Source: Streptomyces sp. SLBN-31
GTDB taxonomy: Bacteria > Actinomycetota > Actinomycetes > Streptomycetales > Streptomycetaceae
Reading direction: 5' to 3'
DNA length: 64,000 nucleotides
NCBI RefSeq assembly: GCF_006715395.1
Contig: NZ_VFNC01000002.1
Span: 1,178,001-1,242,000 of the forward strand
How positions within the stretch are numbered: position 1 is the stretch's first letter; every line of letters begins with the position of its first letter. The position numbers were made by a program, and so were the translations under genes. Of the stretch, positions 16,320 through 24,497 are shown one piece after another. Below the pieces are notes generated by a model. That model had not been told where the DNA came from. It was given only the letters and a program-made list of their open reading frames with translations, and searched no databases.

Positions 16320-17675
16320 ATGTCGTCGAATCCGGTCGCCGAGACCGTCGCCTCGCTCATGCCGCGAGCGCGGGACGAGCTCGCCGAACTGGTGGCCTTC
16401 AAGTCGGTGGCGGACTTCGACCAGTTCCCCAGGAGCGAGAGCGAGGGCGCCGCGCGCTGGATCGCCGACGCGCTGACCGCCGAGGGCTTCCAGGACGTGG
16501 CCCTGCTGGACACCCCGGACGGCACCCAGTCCGTCTACGGCCACCTGCCCGGACCCGAGGGCGCCAGGACCGTCCTGCTCTACGCCCACTACGACGTGCA
16601 GCCCCCGCTGGACGAGGCAGGCTGGGCCACCCCGCCCTTCGAGCTGACCGAGCGCGACGGCCGCTGGTACGGGCGCGGGGCCGCCGACTGCAAGGGCGGT
16701 GTGATCATGCACCTGCTCGCGCTGCGCGCCCTGAAGGCCAACGGCGGCGTCCCGGTCCATGTGAAGGTCATCGCCGAGGGCTCGGAGGAGCAGGGCACGG
16801 GCGGTCTGGAGCGGTACGCCGAGGAGCACCCCGACCTCCTGGCCGCCGACACCATCGTCATCGGCGACGCGGGCAACTTCCGCGTCGGCCTGCCGACGGT
16901 CACCTCCACCCTGCGCGGCATGACGATGCTCCGAGTCCGCGTCGACACCCTCGAAGGCAACCTGCACTCGGGCCAGTTCGGCGGCGCCGCCCCGGACGCG
17001 CTGGCCGCGCTGATCCGCGTACTGGACTCGCTGCGCGCGGAGGACGGCTCGACCACGGTCGACGGGCTGAGCGCGGACGGCCCCTGGGAGGGCCTGCAGT
17101 ACGACGAGGAGCAGTTCCGCAAGGACGCCAGGGTGCTGGACGGAGTGCGGCTGATCGGCTCGGGCACGGTCGCCGACCGCATCTGGGCGCGGCCGGCCGT
17201 CACCGTCCTCGGCATCGACTGCCCGCCGGTCGTCGGCGCCACCCCGTCCGTGCAGGCGAGCGCCCGCGCGCTGGTCAGCCTGCGGGTGCCGCCGGGCGCG
17301 GACGCGGCCGAGGCGACCAAGCTGCTGCAGGCCCATCTGGAGGCGCACACCCCGTGGGGTGCCCGCGTGGCCGTCGAGCAGATCGGTCAGGGCCAGCCGT
17401 TCAGCGCCGACACCACCAGTCCGGCATACGCGGCGATGGCGGGGGCGATGGCGGTCGCCTACCCCGGCCAGGAGATGCAGTACGCCGGCCAGGGCGGCTC
17501 GATCCCGCTGTGCAACACGCTCGCCACGCTCTACCCGGAGGCGGAGATCCTGCTGATCGGTCTGAGCGAGCCGGTTGCGCAGATCCACGCGGTCAACGAG
17601 AGCGTTTCGCCCGAGGAACTGGAGCGGCTGTCGGTGGCCGAGGCCCTGTTCCTGCGCAACTACGCGGCGAACTGA
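16320..17675 (+). CDS. M20-family dipeptidase
   Basis: A 451-residue two-zinc peptidase of the PepV/carnosinase-like branch, which cleaves dipeptides in the cytosol. Metal-site motifs are LLYAHYDVQPP, GRGAADCKGGVIMH and VIAEGSEEQGTGG (Glu-Glu general base and ligand), and the final ligand region is HAVNESVSPEE. The lid domain spans about residues 195-310 (TLEGNLHSGQFGGAAPDALA). The ATG at 16320 follows GAGGAG. It is followed 19 bp after its stop by a UUCG-loop hairpin. Confidence 0.95.
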   Translation: MSSNPVAETVASLMPRARDELAELVAFKSVADFDQFPRSESEGAARWIADALTAEGFQDVALLDTPDGTQSVYGHLPGPEGARTVLLYAHYDVQPPLDEAGWATPPFELTERDGRWYGRGAADCKGGVIMHLLALRALKANGGVPVHVKVIAEGSEEQGTGGLERYAEEHPDLLAADTIVIGDAGNFRVGLPTVTSTLRGMTMLRVRVDTLEGNLHSGQFGGAAPDALAALIRVLDSLRAEDGSTTVDGLSADGPWEGLQYDEEQFRKDARVLDGVRLIGSGTVADRIWARPAVTVLGIDCPPVVGATPSVQASARALVSLRVPPGADAAEATKLLQAHLEAHTPWGARVAVEQIGQGQPFSADTTSPAYAAMAGAMAVAYPGQEMQYAGQGGSIPLCNTLATLYPEAEILLIGLSEPVAQIHAVNESVSPEELERLSVAEALFLRNYAAN

Positions 17676-17693
17676 GCCGCTTCGCCGTCGGCA

Positions 17694-17723
17694 GAGGGTC
17701 CTCGCCTTCGGGCGGGGGCCCTC
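17694..17723 (+). terminator. Hairpin with TTCG tetraloop after the dipeptidase gene
   Basis: GAGGGTCCTCGCC (17694-17706) and GGCGGGGGCCCTC (17711-17723) form a 13-bp stem, with two G-U pairs in RNA, closed by TTCG. The next gene starts at 17738, so its promoter box TACGGT (17725-17730) abuts the hairpin. Confidence 0.65.
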
Positions 17724-17737
17724 CTACGGTCGTCCGC

Positions 17738-18442
17738 ATGGACGTCGTAGAGCTGCTGCCGCGGCTGTATCTTCTGCGTTTTCCCGTGGGCCAGGCCTAT
17801 CTGTGGTGCGACGCCGACGAGTTGACGCTCGTCGACGCGGGTCCGGCAGGCTCGGGGGCCGCCGTCGCGGCCGTTGCCGAGCCGCTCGGCACGATCCGCC
17901 GCATCGTGCTCACCCACTTCCACGAGGACCATGTGGGCGGCGCGGGCGAGCTCGCCGCGCTGACCGGCGCCGAGGTGGTGGCCCACCACCTGGACGCCCC
18001 CGCGATCCGGGGCGAAGTGCCGGGCCCGCCGCCGGTGTTCGAGGACTGGGAGCTGCCGATCCACGCGGAGGCCGCCCGCCGTCTCCCCGAGGCCCCCTTC
18101 GTCCGCCCTTCGCTGATCACCGAAGTCACCGACGGTGACGTCCTCGGCTTCGGCAACGGTGCCCACGTCCTGCACACCCCCGGTCACACGGACGGCAGCA
18201 TCGCCGTCCATCTGCCGCGTCGGCGGGTGCTGTTCACGGGTGACACCGTGGCGGCGTCGCCGGTCGACGGCGGGGTGATGCCGGGCGTGTTCAACCTGCA
18301 CCGGCCCCGGTTGCTCGCCTCGTTGCACCGACTGGCCTCGCTGGACTGCGACGTGGCGTGCTTCGGGCACGGTGATCCGGTCGTCGGCCAGGCCGGCACG
18401 GTCCTTCGCCGAACGGCGGACAGGCACCCGGTCCGACCCTGA
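17738..18442 (+). CDS. MBL-fold metallo-hydrolase
   Basis: A 234-residue protein of the metallo-beta-lactamase fold. The HxHxDH zinc motif is IVLTHFHEDHVGG, the next His is in VLHTPGHTDGSIAVH, the Asp bridge in VLFTGDTVAAS and the last His in ACFGHGDPVV. This complete set of ligands indicates an active di-metal hydrolase, of unknown substrate. TACGGT lies seven bases before the ATG, so the mRNA is probably leaderless. The kinase-like gene follows 10 bp downstream and is probably co-transcribed. Confidence 0.92.
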   Translation: MDVVELLPRLYLLRFPVGQAYLWCDADELTLVDAGPAGSGAAVAAVAEPLGTIRRIVLTHFHEDHVGGAGELAALTGAEVVAHHLDAPAIRGEVPGPPPVFEDWELPIHAEAARRLPEAPFVRPSLITEVTDGDVLGFGNGAHVLHTPGHTDGSIAVHLPRRRVLFTGDTVAASPVDGGVMPGVFNLHRPRLLASLHRLASLDCDVACFGHGDPVVGQAGTVLRRTADRHPVRP

Positions 18443-18452
18443 CCATGGAGGT

Positions 18453-19526
18453 ATGTCCTCCGTCGCCCGCATCGCCCGCATCGCCCGCATCGCCCGCCAT
18501 ACCGAACTCGCCACAGAGCTGGCCCTGTTGGGGGACGCCGAGCTGGCCGATCTGCTGGCGGCCGGGACGCCCGCGGGCGTCGGCATCGGCGGGCGCTACG
18601 TGCTGGTCGAGGTGGCGGGCACCCCCCTGTTCGTGAAGCGGGTGCCGCTCACGGACATCGAGTTGCTGCCGCCGAACGCCCGCTCCACGGTGAACGTCTT
18701 CGACCTGCCGGCCGCCTGCCACTACGGCACCGGACGCAGTCCCGGCTTCGGCGCCTGGCGCGAGCTGGCCACGCACACGATGACGACGAACTGGGTGCTG
18801 TCCGACGCCTTCCCCGGCTTTCCGCTGCTGCACCACTGGCGGGTGCTGCCGGACGACGTACAGCCCCTGCCCGAGGAACTGGCCGATGTGGACGGCACGG
18901 TGGCCTACTGGGGCGGCGCCCCGCAGGTACGCGAGCGCCTGGAGGCCCTGCGGACGGCGTCCGCGAGCCTGACGCTGTTCCTGGAGTACTTCCCGCACAC
19001 CCTCCACGACTGGCTCGACACGCAGGTCCGCACCGAGGACTCGGATCGGATCTGCACGCGGGTGGACGACTGGCTCGGCGCGCTGACCGGCTTCCTCCGG
19101 CGCCGTCAACTCCTCCACTTCGACGTCCACTTCCAGAACGTCCTCACCGACGGCGCCGACTTCTTCCTCACCGACTACGGCCTGGCGTTCGGCCCCCGCT
19201 TCCGCCTCTCCCGGCCGGAGCACGCCTTCTTCGACCGGCACCGGGACTACGACCTCTTCCACGGCCGCGCCCACCTGGTGAACTGGCTCGTCACCGCCCT
19301 GTACGGATACGACAGGCTGGAGCGGGAGGCCTTCGTACGCGCCTGCGCGGTCGGGGCCCGTGCCGACGGCGTCCCGAAGGCGGCTGCCGCGATCATCTCC
19401 AGGGACGCGCCGCTCACAGCCGTCCTCAACGGCTTCCTCAGCCGTCTGCGCCGGGAGGGCAGGCGGACGCCGTACCCGTACGAGGAACTCCGTCTCGCCC
19501 ACGACACCTCCACGCTCTCCGCGTAG
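18453..19526 (+). CDS. Protein-kinase-like family protein
   Basis: A 357-residue protein with kinase-fold hallmarks. The catalytic loop LLHFDVHFQNVL gives Asp224 and Asn229, and FFLTDYGLAF gives Asp241 of a DYG in place of DFG. The usual Gly-rich loop is weak (GGRYVLVEVAGTPLFVKRVP), with Lys in FVKRV as the candidate ATP-binding residue. The HDVH/FDVH-type loop is closer to aminoglycoside-phosphotransferase and small-molecule kinases than to Ser/Thr kinases. The ATG at 18453 follows GGAGG. The N-terminus carries a Ala-Arg-Ile repeat (ARIARIARIAR) encoded by a 9-bp tandem repeat. The target is unknown. Confidence 0.75.
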   Translation: MSSVARIARIARIARHTELATELALLGDAELADLLAAGTPAGVGIGGRYVLVEVAGTPLFVKRVPLTDIELLPPNARSTVNVFDLPAACHYGTGRSPGFGAWRELATHTMTTNWVLSDAFPGFPLLHHWRVLPDDVQPLPEELADVDGTVAYWGGAPQVRERLEALRTASASLTLFLEYFPHTLHDWLDTQVRTEDSDRICTRVDDWLGALTGFLRRRQLLHFDVHFQNVLTDGADFFLTDYGLAFGPRFRLSRPEHAFFDRHRDYDLFHGRAHLVNWLVTALYGYDRLEREAFVRACAVGARADGVPKAAAAIISRDAPLTAVLNGFLSRLRREGRRTPYPYEELRLAHDTSTLSA

Positions 19527-19599
19527 TGGCACGCGAGGGGAGCGGCGAAAGTGGCACACGCAGGTGGACCGGAAACGGGTGTGCGGATGGATGGATGAA

Positions 19600-20643
19600 T
19601 CAGCCGAGCGGAATGCCCGCCTCGAGGTAGAGCGCCGCGCCGCGTTCCCGCGCCCGCAGGGCCCAGCGCAGCCGCTCGTAGCGGACCGGCGGCAGCAGGT
19701 CGGCGGCCTCCTGCTCGCTGACGAAACGCCAGTCGCGCAGTTCGGGCCCCGGCAGCAGCAGCCGCTCCGCCTCGGCGGATTCGAGCCGGCCGCCGTCGAA
19801 CAGGAGCCGCAGCCCGCCGAAGCCGGGCGGCGCGGGCGCCTCCCAGTCGACGACCAGCAGCCGCGGTACGTCGTCCAGGTGGATGCCGGTCTCCTCGGCG
19901 ACCTCGCGCATGCCGGCGCGGGCGGGTGCCTCGCCCGGTTCCACGACGCCGCCGGGGAACTCCCAGCCGGCTTTGTAGGTGGGGTCGACGAGGAGGACGC
20001 GGTCCTGTTCGTCGAAGAGGAGGACGCCGGCGGCGAGCGTCTCGGCGGTCGGCTCGGGCGTCTGCACTATGTCGCACACCGGCACCTGACCGCTGCCCAC
20101 CGCCTCCGCGACGCGGACCGCGGCCTCGTACGGGGTGAGAGCACCGGTGTCGACGGGGTGGGCGTCGGCGGTGAGCCAGCCGGCCAGGGCGCTGCGGTAC
20201 GGCTCGATGTGGTCGTACGACCACTGCCGTATCCGCATCTCGCCGTCGGGGAGGTCGGGCGGGACCTCCCGGGCGGCTATTCGCTCGCGCAGGATCGTTT
20301 CGGCCGGGGCGAGGAGCACATGCCGGACCGTGATGCGACGGGCGGCGAGCCCGCCGAAGATCTCGTCGCGGTACTCCTGGCGCAGCAGGGTCATGGGGAC
20401 CACGAGCGTCCCGCCGAGTTCCGCGAGCATGGCGGCCGCCGTGTCGATCACCAGACGCCGCCAGATCGGCAGGTCCTGGTAGTCGCCGACCTCGGCGAGG
20501 TGCTTGGCCGGGAGCAGGTGTGCCAGCGCTCCGCCGACGACCTCGGGGTCGAAGAGCGTGCTGTTCGGGATCAGTTCGATCAGTTCCCGTGCGGTGGTCG
20601 TCTTCCCCGCACCGAACGCGCCGTTGATCCAGACGACGGTCAC
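19600..20643 (-). CDS. TmrB-like ATP-binding kinase fused to a NUDIX hydrolase
   Basis: A 347-residue two-domain protein. Residues 1-180 begin VTVVWINGAFGAGKTTTARE, a Walker A closely matching TmrB-type tunicamycin-resistance kinases, with FDPEVVGGALAHLLP and the downstream RERIAAREVPPD. Residues about 200-347 are a NUDIX domain; the box reads GGVVEPGEAPARAGMREVAE then ETG, with all expected Gly, Glu and Arg residues. TmrB proteins are thought to modify tunicamycin and similar nucleosides, whereas NUDIX domains cleave nucleoside diphosphate derivatives, so both halves may act on the same nucleotide-like compound. GTG 20643 was chosen because AGAGGGGGA lies just upstream. Confidence 0.88.
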   Translation of the reverse strand: MTVVWINGAFGAGKTTTARELIELIPNSTLFDPEVVGGALAHLLPAKHLAEVGDYQDLPIWRRLVIDTAAAMLAELGGTLVVPMTLLRQEYRDEIFGGLAARRITVRHVLLAPAETILRERIAAREVPPDLPDGEMRIRQWSYDHIEPYRSALAGWLTADAHPVDTGALTPYEAAVRVAEAVGSGQVPVCDIVQTPEPTAETLAAGVLLFDEQDRVLLVDPTYKAGWEFPGGVVEPGEAPARAGMREVAEETGIHLDDVPRLLVVDWEAPAPPGFGGLRLLFDGGRLESAEAERLLLPGPELRDWRFVSEQEAADLLPPVRYERLRWALRARERGAALYLEAGIPLG

Positions 20644-20729
20644 AGGTCCCCCTCTTCTGTTGGCCCCCTGAGGCTTGCCCGCTCCACCCTGCCACGGAAA
20701 CCAGCCCCAGTTGAGGGCACACATGGAGC

Positions 20730-20764
20730 GGCGCCGGTGCTCCCGGGGCGGGAGCACCGGCGCC
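20730..20764 (-). terminator. Perfect 14-bp hairpin after the small secreted protein gene
   Basis: GGCGCCGGTGCTCC (20730-20743) pairs perfectly with GGAGCACCGGCGCC (20751-20764) across a seven-base loop. It begins 14 bp after the stop of the reverse-strand gene at 20779 and separates it from the kinase-NUDIX gene. Confidence 0.75.
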
Positions 20765-20778
20765 GTGCCGCCAGGGCC

Positions 20779-20982
20779 TTATCCGAGGGTCTTGTCCGCG
20801 TCGGAGAAGCTGCCCTCGCCGACGGTGTCGGTGACCGTGCCCACGGTGTCGTCGACGCCGAGGTCACTGAGCACGGGGTGATCGCCGAGGACGTGGTGGT
20901 CCCCGGTGTGCGTGGGGCTGATCGCCGCGACGACGAACCCGGCGGCGAGGGAGGCGATGGCCATCATGCTGCGCTTCTTCAT
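20779..20982 (-). CDS. Small secreted protein, function unknown
   Basis: A 67-residue protein starting MKKRSMMAIASLAAGFVVAA, a clear signal peptide of about 25 residues with a Lys-Lys-Arg N-region. The mature part (about 40 residues) is acidic and rich in Asp, Gly, Val and Thr (LGVDDTVGTVTDTVGEGSFS). It has no Cys and no sorting motif. The short internal repeat DTVGTVTDTVGEG is notable. It resembles small extracytoplasmic proteins of Streptomyces of unknown role. It is divergent from the alpha-galactosidase gene and shares the palindrome at 21065. Confidence 0.75.
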   Translation of the reverse strand: MKKRSMMAIASLAAGFVVAAISPTHTGDHHVLGDHPVLSDLGVDDTVGTVTDTVGEGSFSDADKTLG

Positions 20983-21064
20983 GCCCCGATCAACTGCCGG
21001 ACCCGGGCGGGGGTCACGCATCCGGGAGGCGTGGGGCGTGGCGACATCCGACGATCACCCCGTT

Positions 21065-21080
21065 ATTGGTCTGAACCAAT
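21065..21080. promoter_or_regulatory. Palindrome resembling a DasR-type operator
   Basis: ATTGGTCTGAACCAAT has perfect six-base arms around CTGA. It matches 12 of 16 positions of the DasR site ACTGGTCTAGACCAGT known from Streptomyces. It lies 120 bp before the alpha-galactosidase ATG, between the two divergent genes. A different GntR-type regulator is equally possible. Confidence 0.5.
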
Positions 21081-21199
21081 GAAGGAACCTCACACTACCG
21101 CACCTCTTCCAACACGGTCCGACACGTTCTACCGTAAACGCGCACCGATGACGGGGACATGGCGTCATCCCACCTTTGTGTGTTCGGAGGAACGTAACG

Positions 21200-23236
21200 A
21201 TGCGTCACCCGCACACCCGCACATCCCGCCGAAGAATGCTCGGAGCGCTCACCGCGGGCCTCCTGGGCACCGCCGGACTCGCCGCACCGGCCGCCGTCGC
21301 AGCACCCGCCCCGAAGCCCGCCGCCGAGACCGCCGCTCCCGCCCTCGCCGACGGTCTCGCCCTCACCCCTCCGATGGGATTCAACAACTGGAACTCCACG
21401 CACTGCCGTGCCGAGTTCAACGAGTCCATGGTCAAGGGAATCGCGGACCTGTTCGTCGAGAAGGGCCTCAAGGACGCGGGCTACCGGTACGTCAACCTCG
21501 ACGACTGCTGGGCCCTGCCGAACCGGGACGCGGACGGCCGGCTCGTCCCGGATCCGGCCCGGTTCCCGAACGGGATCAAGGCCGTCGCGGACTACGTGCA
21601 CTCCAAGGGCCTCAAGCTCGGCATCTACACCAGCGCCGGCACCAAGACATGCGACAGCGTCGGCTTCCCGGGCGCGCTCGGACACGAGTACAGCGACGCC
21701 CGGCAGTTCGCCGACTGGGGCGTGGACTACCTCAAGTACGACAACTGCAACAACCAGGGTGTGGACGCCAAGGTGCGCTACACCACCATGCGCGACGCCC
21801 TCAAGGCGACCGGGCGGCCGATCGTCTACAGCATCTGCGAATGGGGCGAGAACAAGCCGTGGGAATGGGCCGCCGACGTCGGTCATCTGTGGCGCACCAC
21901 GGGCGACATCAGTGACAACTGGGGCTCGATGCTGGGCATTCTGAAGCAGAACCTGCCGCTCGCCCCGTACGCCGGTCCAGGGCACTGGAACGACCCCGAC
22001 ATGCTGGAGGTGGGCAACGGCGGCATGACCGACACCGAGTACCGCAGCCACTTCTCCATGTGGTCGGTCATGGCCGCCCCGCTGCTCATCGGGTCGGACC
22101 TGCGCAAGGCCACTCCTGCGACCTTCGACATCCTCGACAACAAGGAGGTCATCGCCGTCGACCAGGACCCGCTGGGCAAGCAGGGGACGGTCGTCTCCTC
22201 GTCGGGCGGCCGCTGGGTCGTGGCCAAGGAGATGAAGGACGGCAGCCGCGCGGTGGCCCTCTTCAACGAGAACGGCACCGCCCAGCACATCTCCACCACC
22301 GCACAGGCCGTCGGCCTGCCCGGCGCCCGCGGCTACACCCTGCGCGACCTGTGGCGGCACAGCAGCTACAACACCGCGGGCACGATCTCGGCGACCGTCC
22401 CGGCGCACGGCACGGTGCTGCTGCGCATCTCGGCCGACCGCGCCTGGGCCACCCACCCGCCGGCCGTGGAACTGGGCCTGAACCGCAGCCCCTTGGTCGA
22501 GGCGGGCACACCCGCCACGCTCACCTCCGTCGTCACCGACTGGGGCCGCACGCCGGCCACACGGGTCTCGGTCTCGCTCACCGGACCGGACGGATGGGCG
22601 GTCCGGGCGGCCTCACGCCCCACCGCGGCCCTGCTGCCCACCGGCCGCTCCCTGAGCACCAGGTGGACGGTCACCGCTCCACAGGGGACGCCGACGGGCT
22701 CGTACGACCTGACACTCAGGGCGAGTTACCGCTCGCCGACCGGTCTGCGCGCCACGCAGGTCCTGCCGCTGACCCTGTCCGTCGTCGTTCCGCCGCCCTC
22801 CGGAACCTCCGGGCTCGGCGACCTGCCGTGGCTGTCGGCCACCAACGGCTACGGGCCGGTCGAGCGCAACACCAGCAACGGGGAGAGCGCCGCCGGTGAC
22901 GGACATCCGATCACCATCGGCGGGACGGTGTACGCCAAGGGCCTCGGCGTCCACGCGAGCAGCGAGGTCGAGTACTACACCGGCAAGGCCTGCGAGAAGG
23001 TCACCGCGGACGTCGGGGTCGACGACGAGAAGGGTGCCAACGGCACCGTCGCCTTCGAGATCTGGGCCGACGGCACGAAGGTCGCCTCGACCGGCGTCCT
23101 GACCAACGCGATGCCCGCCCAGTCGCTCACCGCGGACGTGACCGGCACCCAGGTGGTCCGGCTCGTCGTCACCGACGGCGGGGACGGGATCGACTCCGAC
23201 CACGCCGACTGGGCGAACGCGCAGGTGAGCTGCTGA
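21200..23236 (+). CDS. Secreted alpha-galactosidase (GH27) with NPCBM domain
   Basis: A 678-residue extracellular enzyme that removes alpha-linked galactose from plant galactomannans or raffinose-type sugars. The N-terminus HTRTSRRRMLGALTAGLLG is a twin-arginine-like signal. The GH27 barrel (about 50-330) has MGFNNWNSTHC, nucleophile Asp181 in YLKYDNC and the acid-base region GHWNDPDMLEVGNGGM (262-277). A beta-sandwich C-terminal domain follows (about 340-425), then an NEW3-like module (about 430-530, ELGLNRSPLVEAGTPATLTS) and a final NPCBM carbohydrate-binding domain (about 545-678, TVYAKGLGVHASSEVEY). ATG 21200 is preceded by GGAGGAAC. Confidence 0.95.
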   Translation: MRHPHTRTSRRRMLGALTAGLLGTAGLAAPAAVAAPAPKPAAETAAPALADGLALTPPMGFNNWNSTHCRAEFNESMVKGIADLFVEKGLKDAGYRYVNLDDCWALPNRDADGRLVPDPARFPNGIKAVADYVHSKGLKLGIYTSAGTKTCDSVGFPGALGHEYSDARQFADWGVDYLKYDNCNNQGVDAKVRYTTMRDALKATGRPIVYSICEWGENKPWEWAADVGHLWRTTGDISDNWGSMLGILKQNLPLAPYAGPGHWNDPDMLEVGNGGMTDTEYRSHFSMWSVMAAPLLIGSDLRKATPATFDILDNKEVIAVDQDPLGKQGTVVSSSGGRWVVAKEMKDGSRAVALFNENGTAQHISTTAQAVGLPGARGYTLRDLWRHSSYNTAGTISATVPAHGTVLLRISADRAWATHPPAVELGLNRSPLVEAGTPATLTSVVTDWGRTPATRVSVSLTGPDGWAVRAASRPTAALLPTGRSLSTRWTVTAPQGTPTGSYDLTLRASYRSPTGLRATQVLPLTLSVVVPPPSGTSGLGDLPWLSATNGYGPVERNTSNGESAAGDGHPITIGGTVYAKGLGVHASSEVEYYTGKACEKVTADVGVDDEKGANGTVAFEIWADGTKVASTGVLTNAMPAQSLTADVTGTQVVRLVVTDGGDGIDSDHADWANAQVSC

Positions 23237-23302
23237 CACCGGAAAGGTCGTGCCGGCAGCCCGCCTGAAACGTTCCTGCCGCCGACGCCCCGGCAGCGCG
23301 AC

Positions 23303-24250
23303 TCAGACCGCGGCCGCGTCCGCCCGCTTGGCGAGCGCGGCCGCCGCCGCTCCCACCAGCCCGGCGTCCGTGCCCATCTGCGCCGGGGTGATCTGAAGGC
23401 GCTGCACGAAGGACAGGGTCGCGTAGTCGCCCAGCGCCTTGCGCAGCGGGGTGAACAGGACGTCGCCGGCCTTGCCCACTCCCCCGCCGATCACGGCGAT
23501 GTCGATCTCGACGAGCGTCGCGGTGGCCGCGATCCCGGCGGCCAGCGCCTGGGCGGCCCGCTCGAACGACGCCACCGCGACCGGGTCGCCGGCTCGCGCG
23601 GCCTCCGCCACCGCGGCGGCGGAGGCGTCTCCGTCCGGACCCGGCCGCCAGCCGTTCTCGATCGCCCGGCGGGCGATGTTGGGCCCGCTGGCGATGCGCT
23701 CCACACACCCCCGCGAGCCGCACGGGCACAGGTCACCGTCGAGATCCACGCTGATGTGGCCGATGTGACCGGCGTTCCCGGTGGGTCCCGGGTGCAGCTG
23801 GCCGTTCAGGACCAGACCGCCGCCGACACCGGTGGAGACCACCATGCACAGCGCGTTGTCGTGGCCGCGGGCGGCGCCCTGCCAGTGCTCGGCGGCCGTG
23901 ATGGCCACGCCGTCGCCGATCAGCTCGACGGGCAGGCCGCCGGCTGCCTCCTGGACCCTGCGCACGAGCGGGTAGTCGCGCCAGCCCGGCACGTTCACCG
24001 GGCTGACGGTACCGGCGGAGGCGTCCACCGGGCCGGCGCTGCCGATACCGAAGGCCGTGGCGCGTCCCCACAGGGGCGAGGCGGTCAGTTCACCGACGAC
24101 CTCCTCCACGGCGCCCATCACGATGTCGCCGTTCTCCTGCGCGGGCGTCGCGCGCTGCGCGCGGACCAGGATCCGGCCGTGGCCGTCCACCAACGCCCCG
24201 GCGATCTTGGTGCCGCCGATGTCGAGCGCGGCCACGAGGTCGGTGTGCAT
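23303..24250 (-). CDS. ROK-family sugar kinase (glucokinase-like)
   Basis: A 315-residue ROK kinase that phosphorylates a hexose. The phosphate loop is AALDIGGTKIAGALVDG near the start, the substrate region is GNAGHIGHISVD, and the ROK zinc motif is CPCGSRGCVERIASG (CxCGxxGCxE, complete). The catalytic Asp lies in ELIGDGVAIT. The ATG at 24250 gives a normal-length protein; the frame further up has no domain similarity. It is divergent from the LacI-family regulator, and next to the alpha-galactosidase, so it may handle the sugars released. Confidence 0.93.
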   Translation of the reverse strand: MHTDLVAALDIGGTKIAGALVDGHGRILVRAQRATPAQENGDIVMGAVEEVVGELTASPLWGRATAFGIGSAGPVDASAGTVSPVNVPGWRDYPLVRRVQEAAGGLPVELIGDGVAITAAEHWQGAARGHDNALCMVVSTGVGGGLVLNGQLHPGPTGNAGHIGHISVDLDGDLCPCGSRGCVERIASGPNIARRAIENGWRPGPDGDASAAAVAEAARAGDPVAVASFERAAQALAAGIAATATLVEIDIAVIGGGVGKAGDVLFTPLRKALGDYATLSFVQRLQITPAQMGTDAGLVGAAAAALAKRADAAAV

Positions 24251-24387
24251 CAGAGTCGGACTCCCCGTCAAACCATCGAATCCCGGTGGACCAGGGGAAC
24301 TTACCCCTTCGGCCACGGGGATGAGCGGGCCGGCCTCGCGGTGGGGGCGCAGGCCGGAGATTGTGGTGGACAGTCTCTCGCGCATAT

Positions 24388-24399
24388 GACAACGTTGTC
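24388..24399. promoter_or_regulatory. LacI-type operator palindrome
   Basis: GACAACGTTGTC is a perfect 12-bp palindrome with a central CG, the typical form of a LacI-family operator. It sits between the divergent ROK kinase and lacI-type genes, 137 bp from the kinase start, and probably mediates autoregulation or kinase control. Confidence 0.7.
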
Positions 24400-24497
24400 C
24401 AGGCTCTATGCTCGACGCCACATCCTCATACAAACTCATGGTCCGACGCATCCCCGTGGACAAGACCCGTCGACGAGACAGGACAGGACAGCGCATC

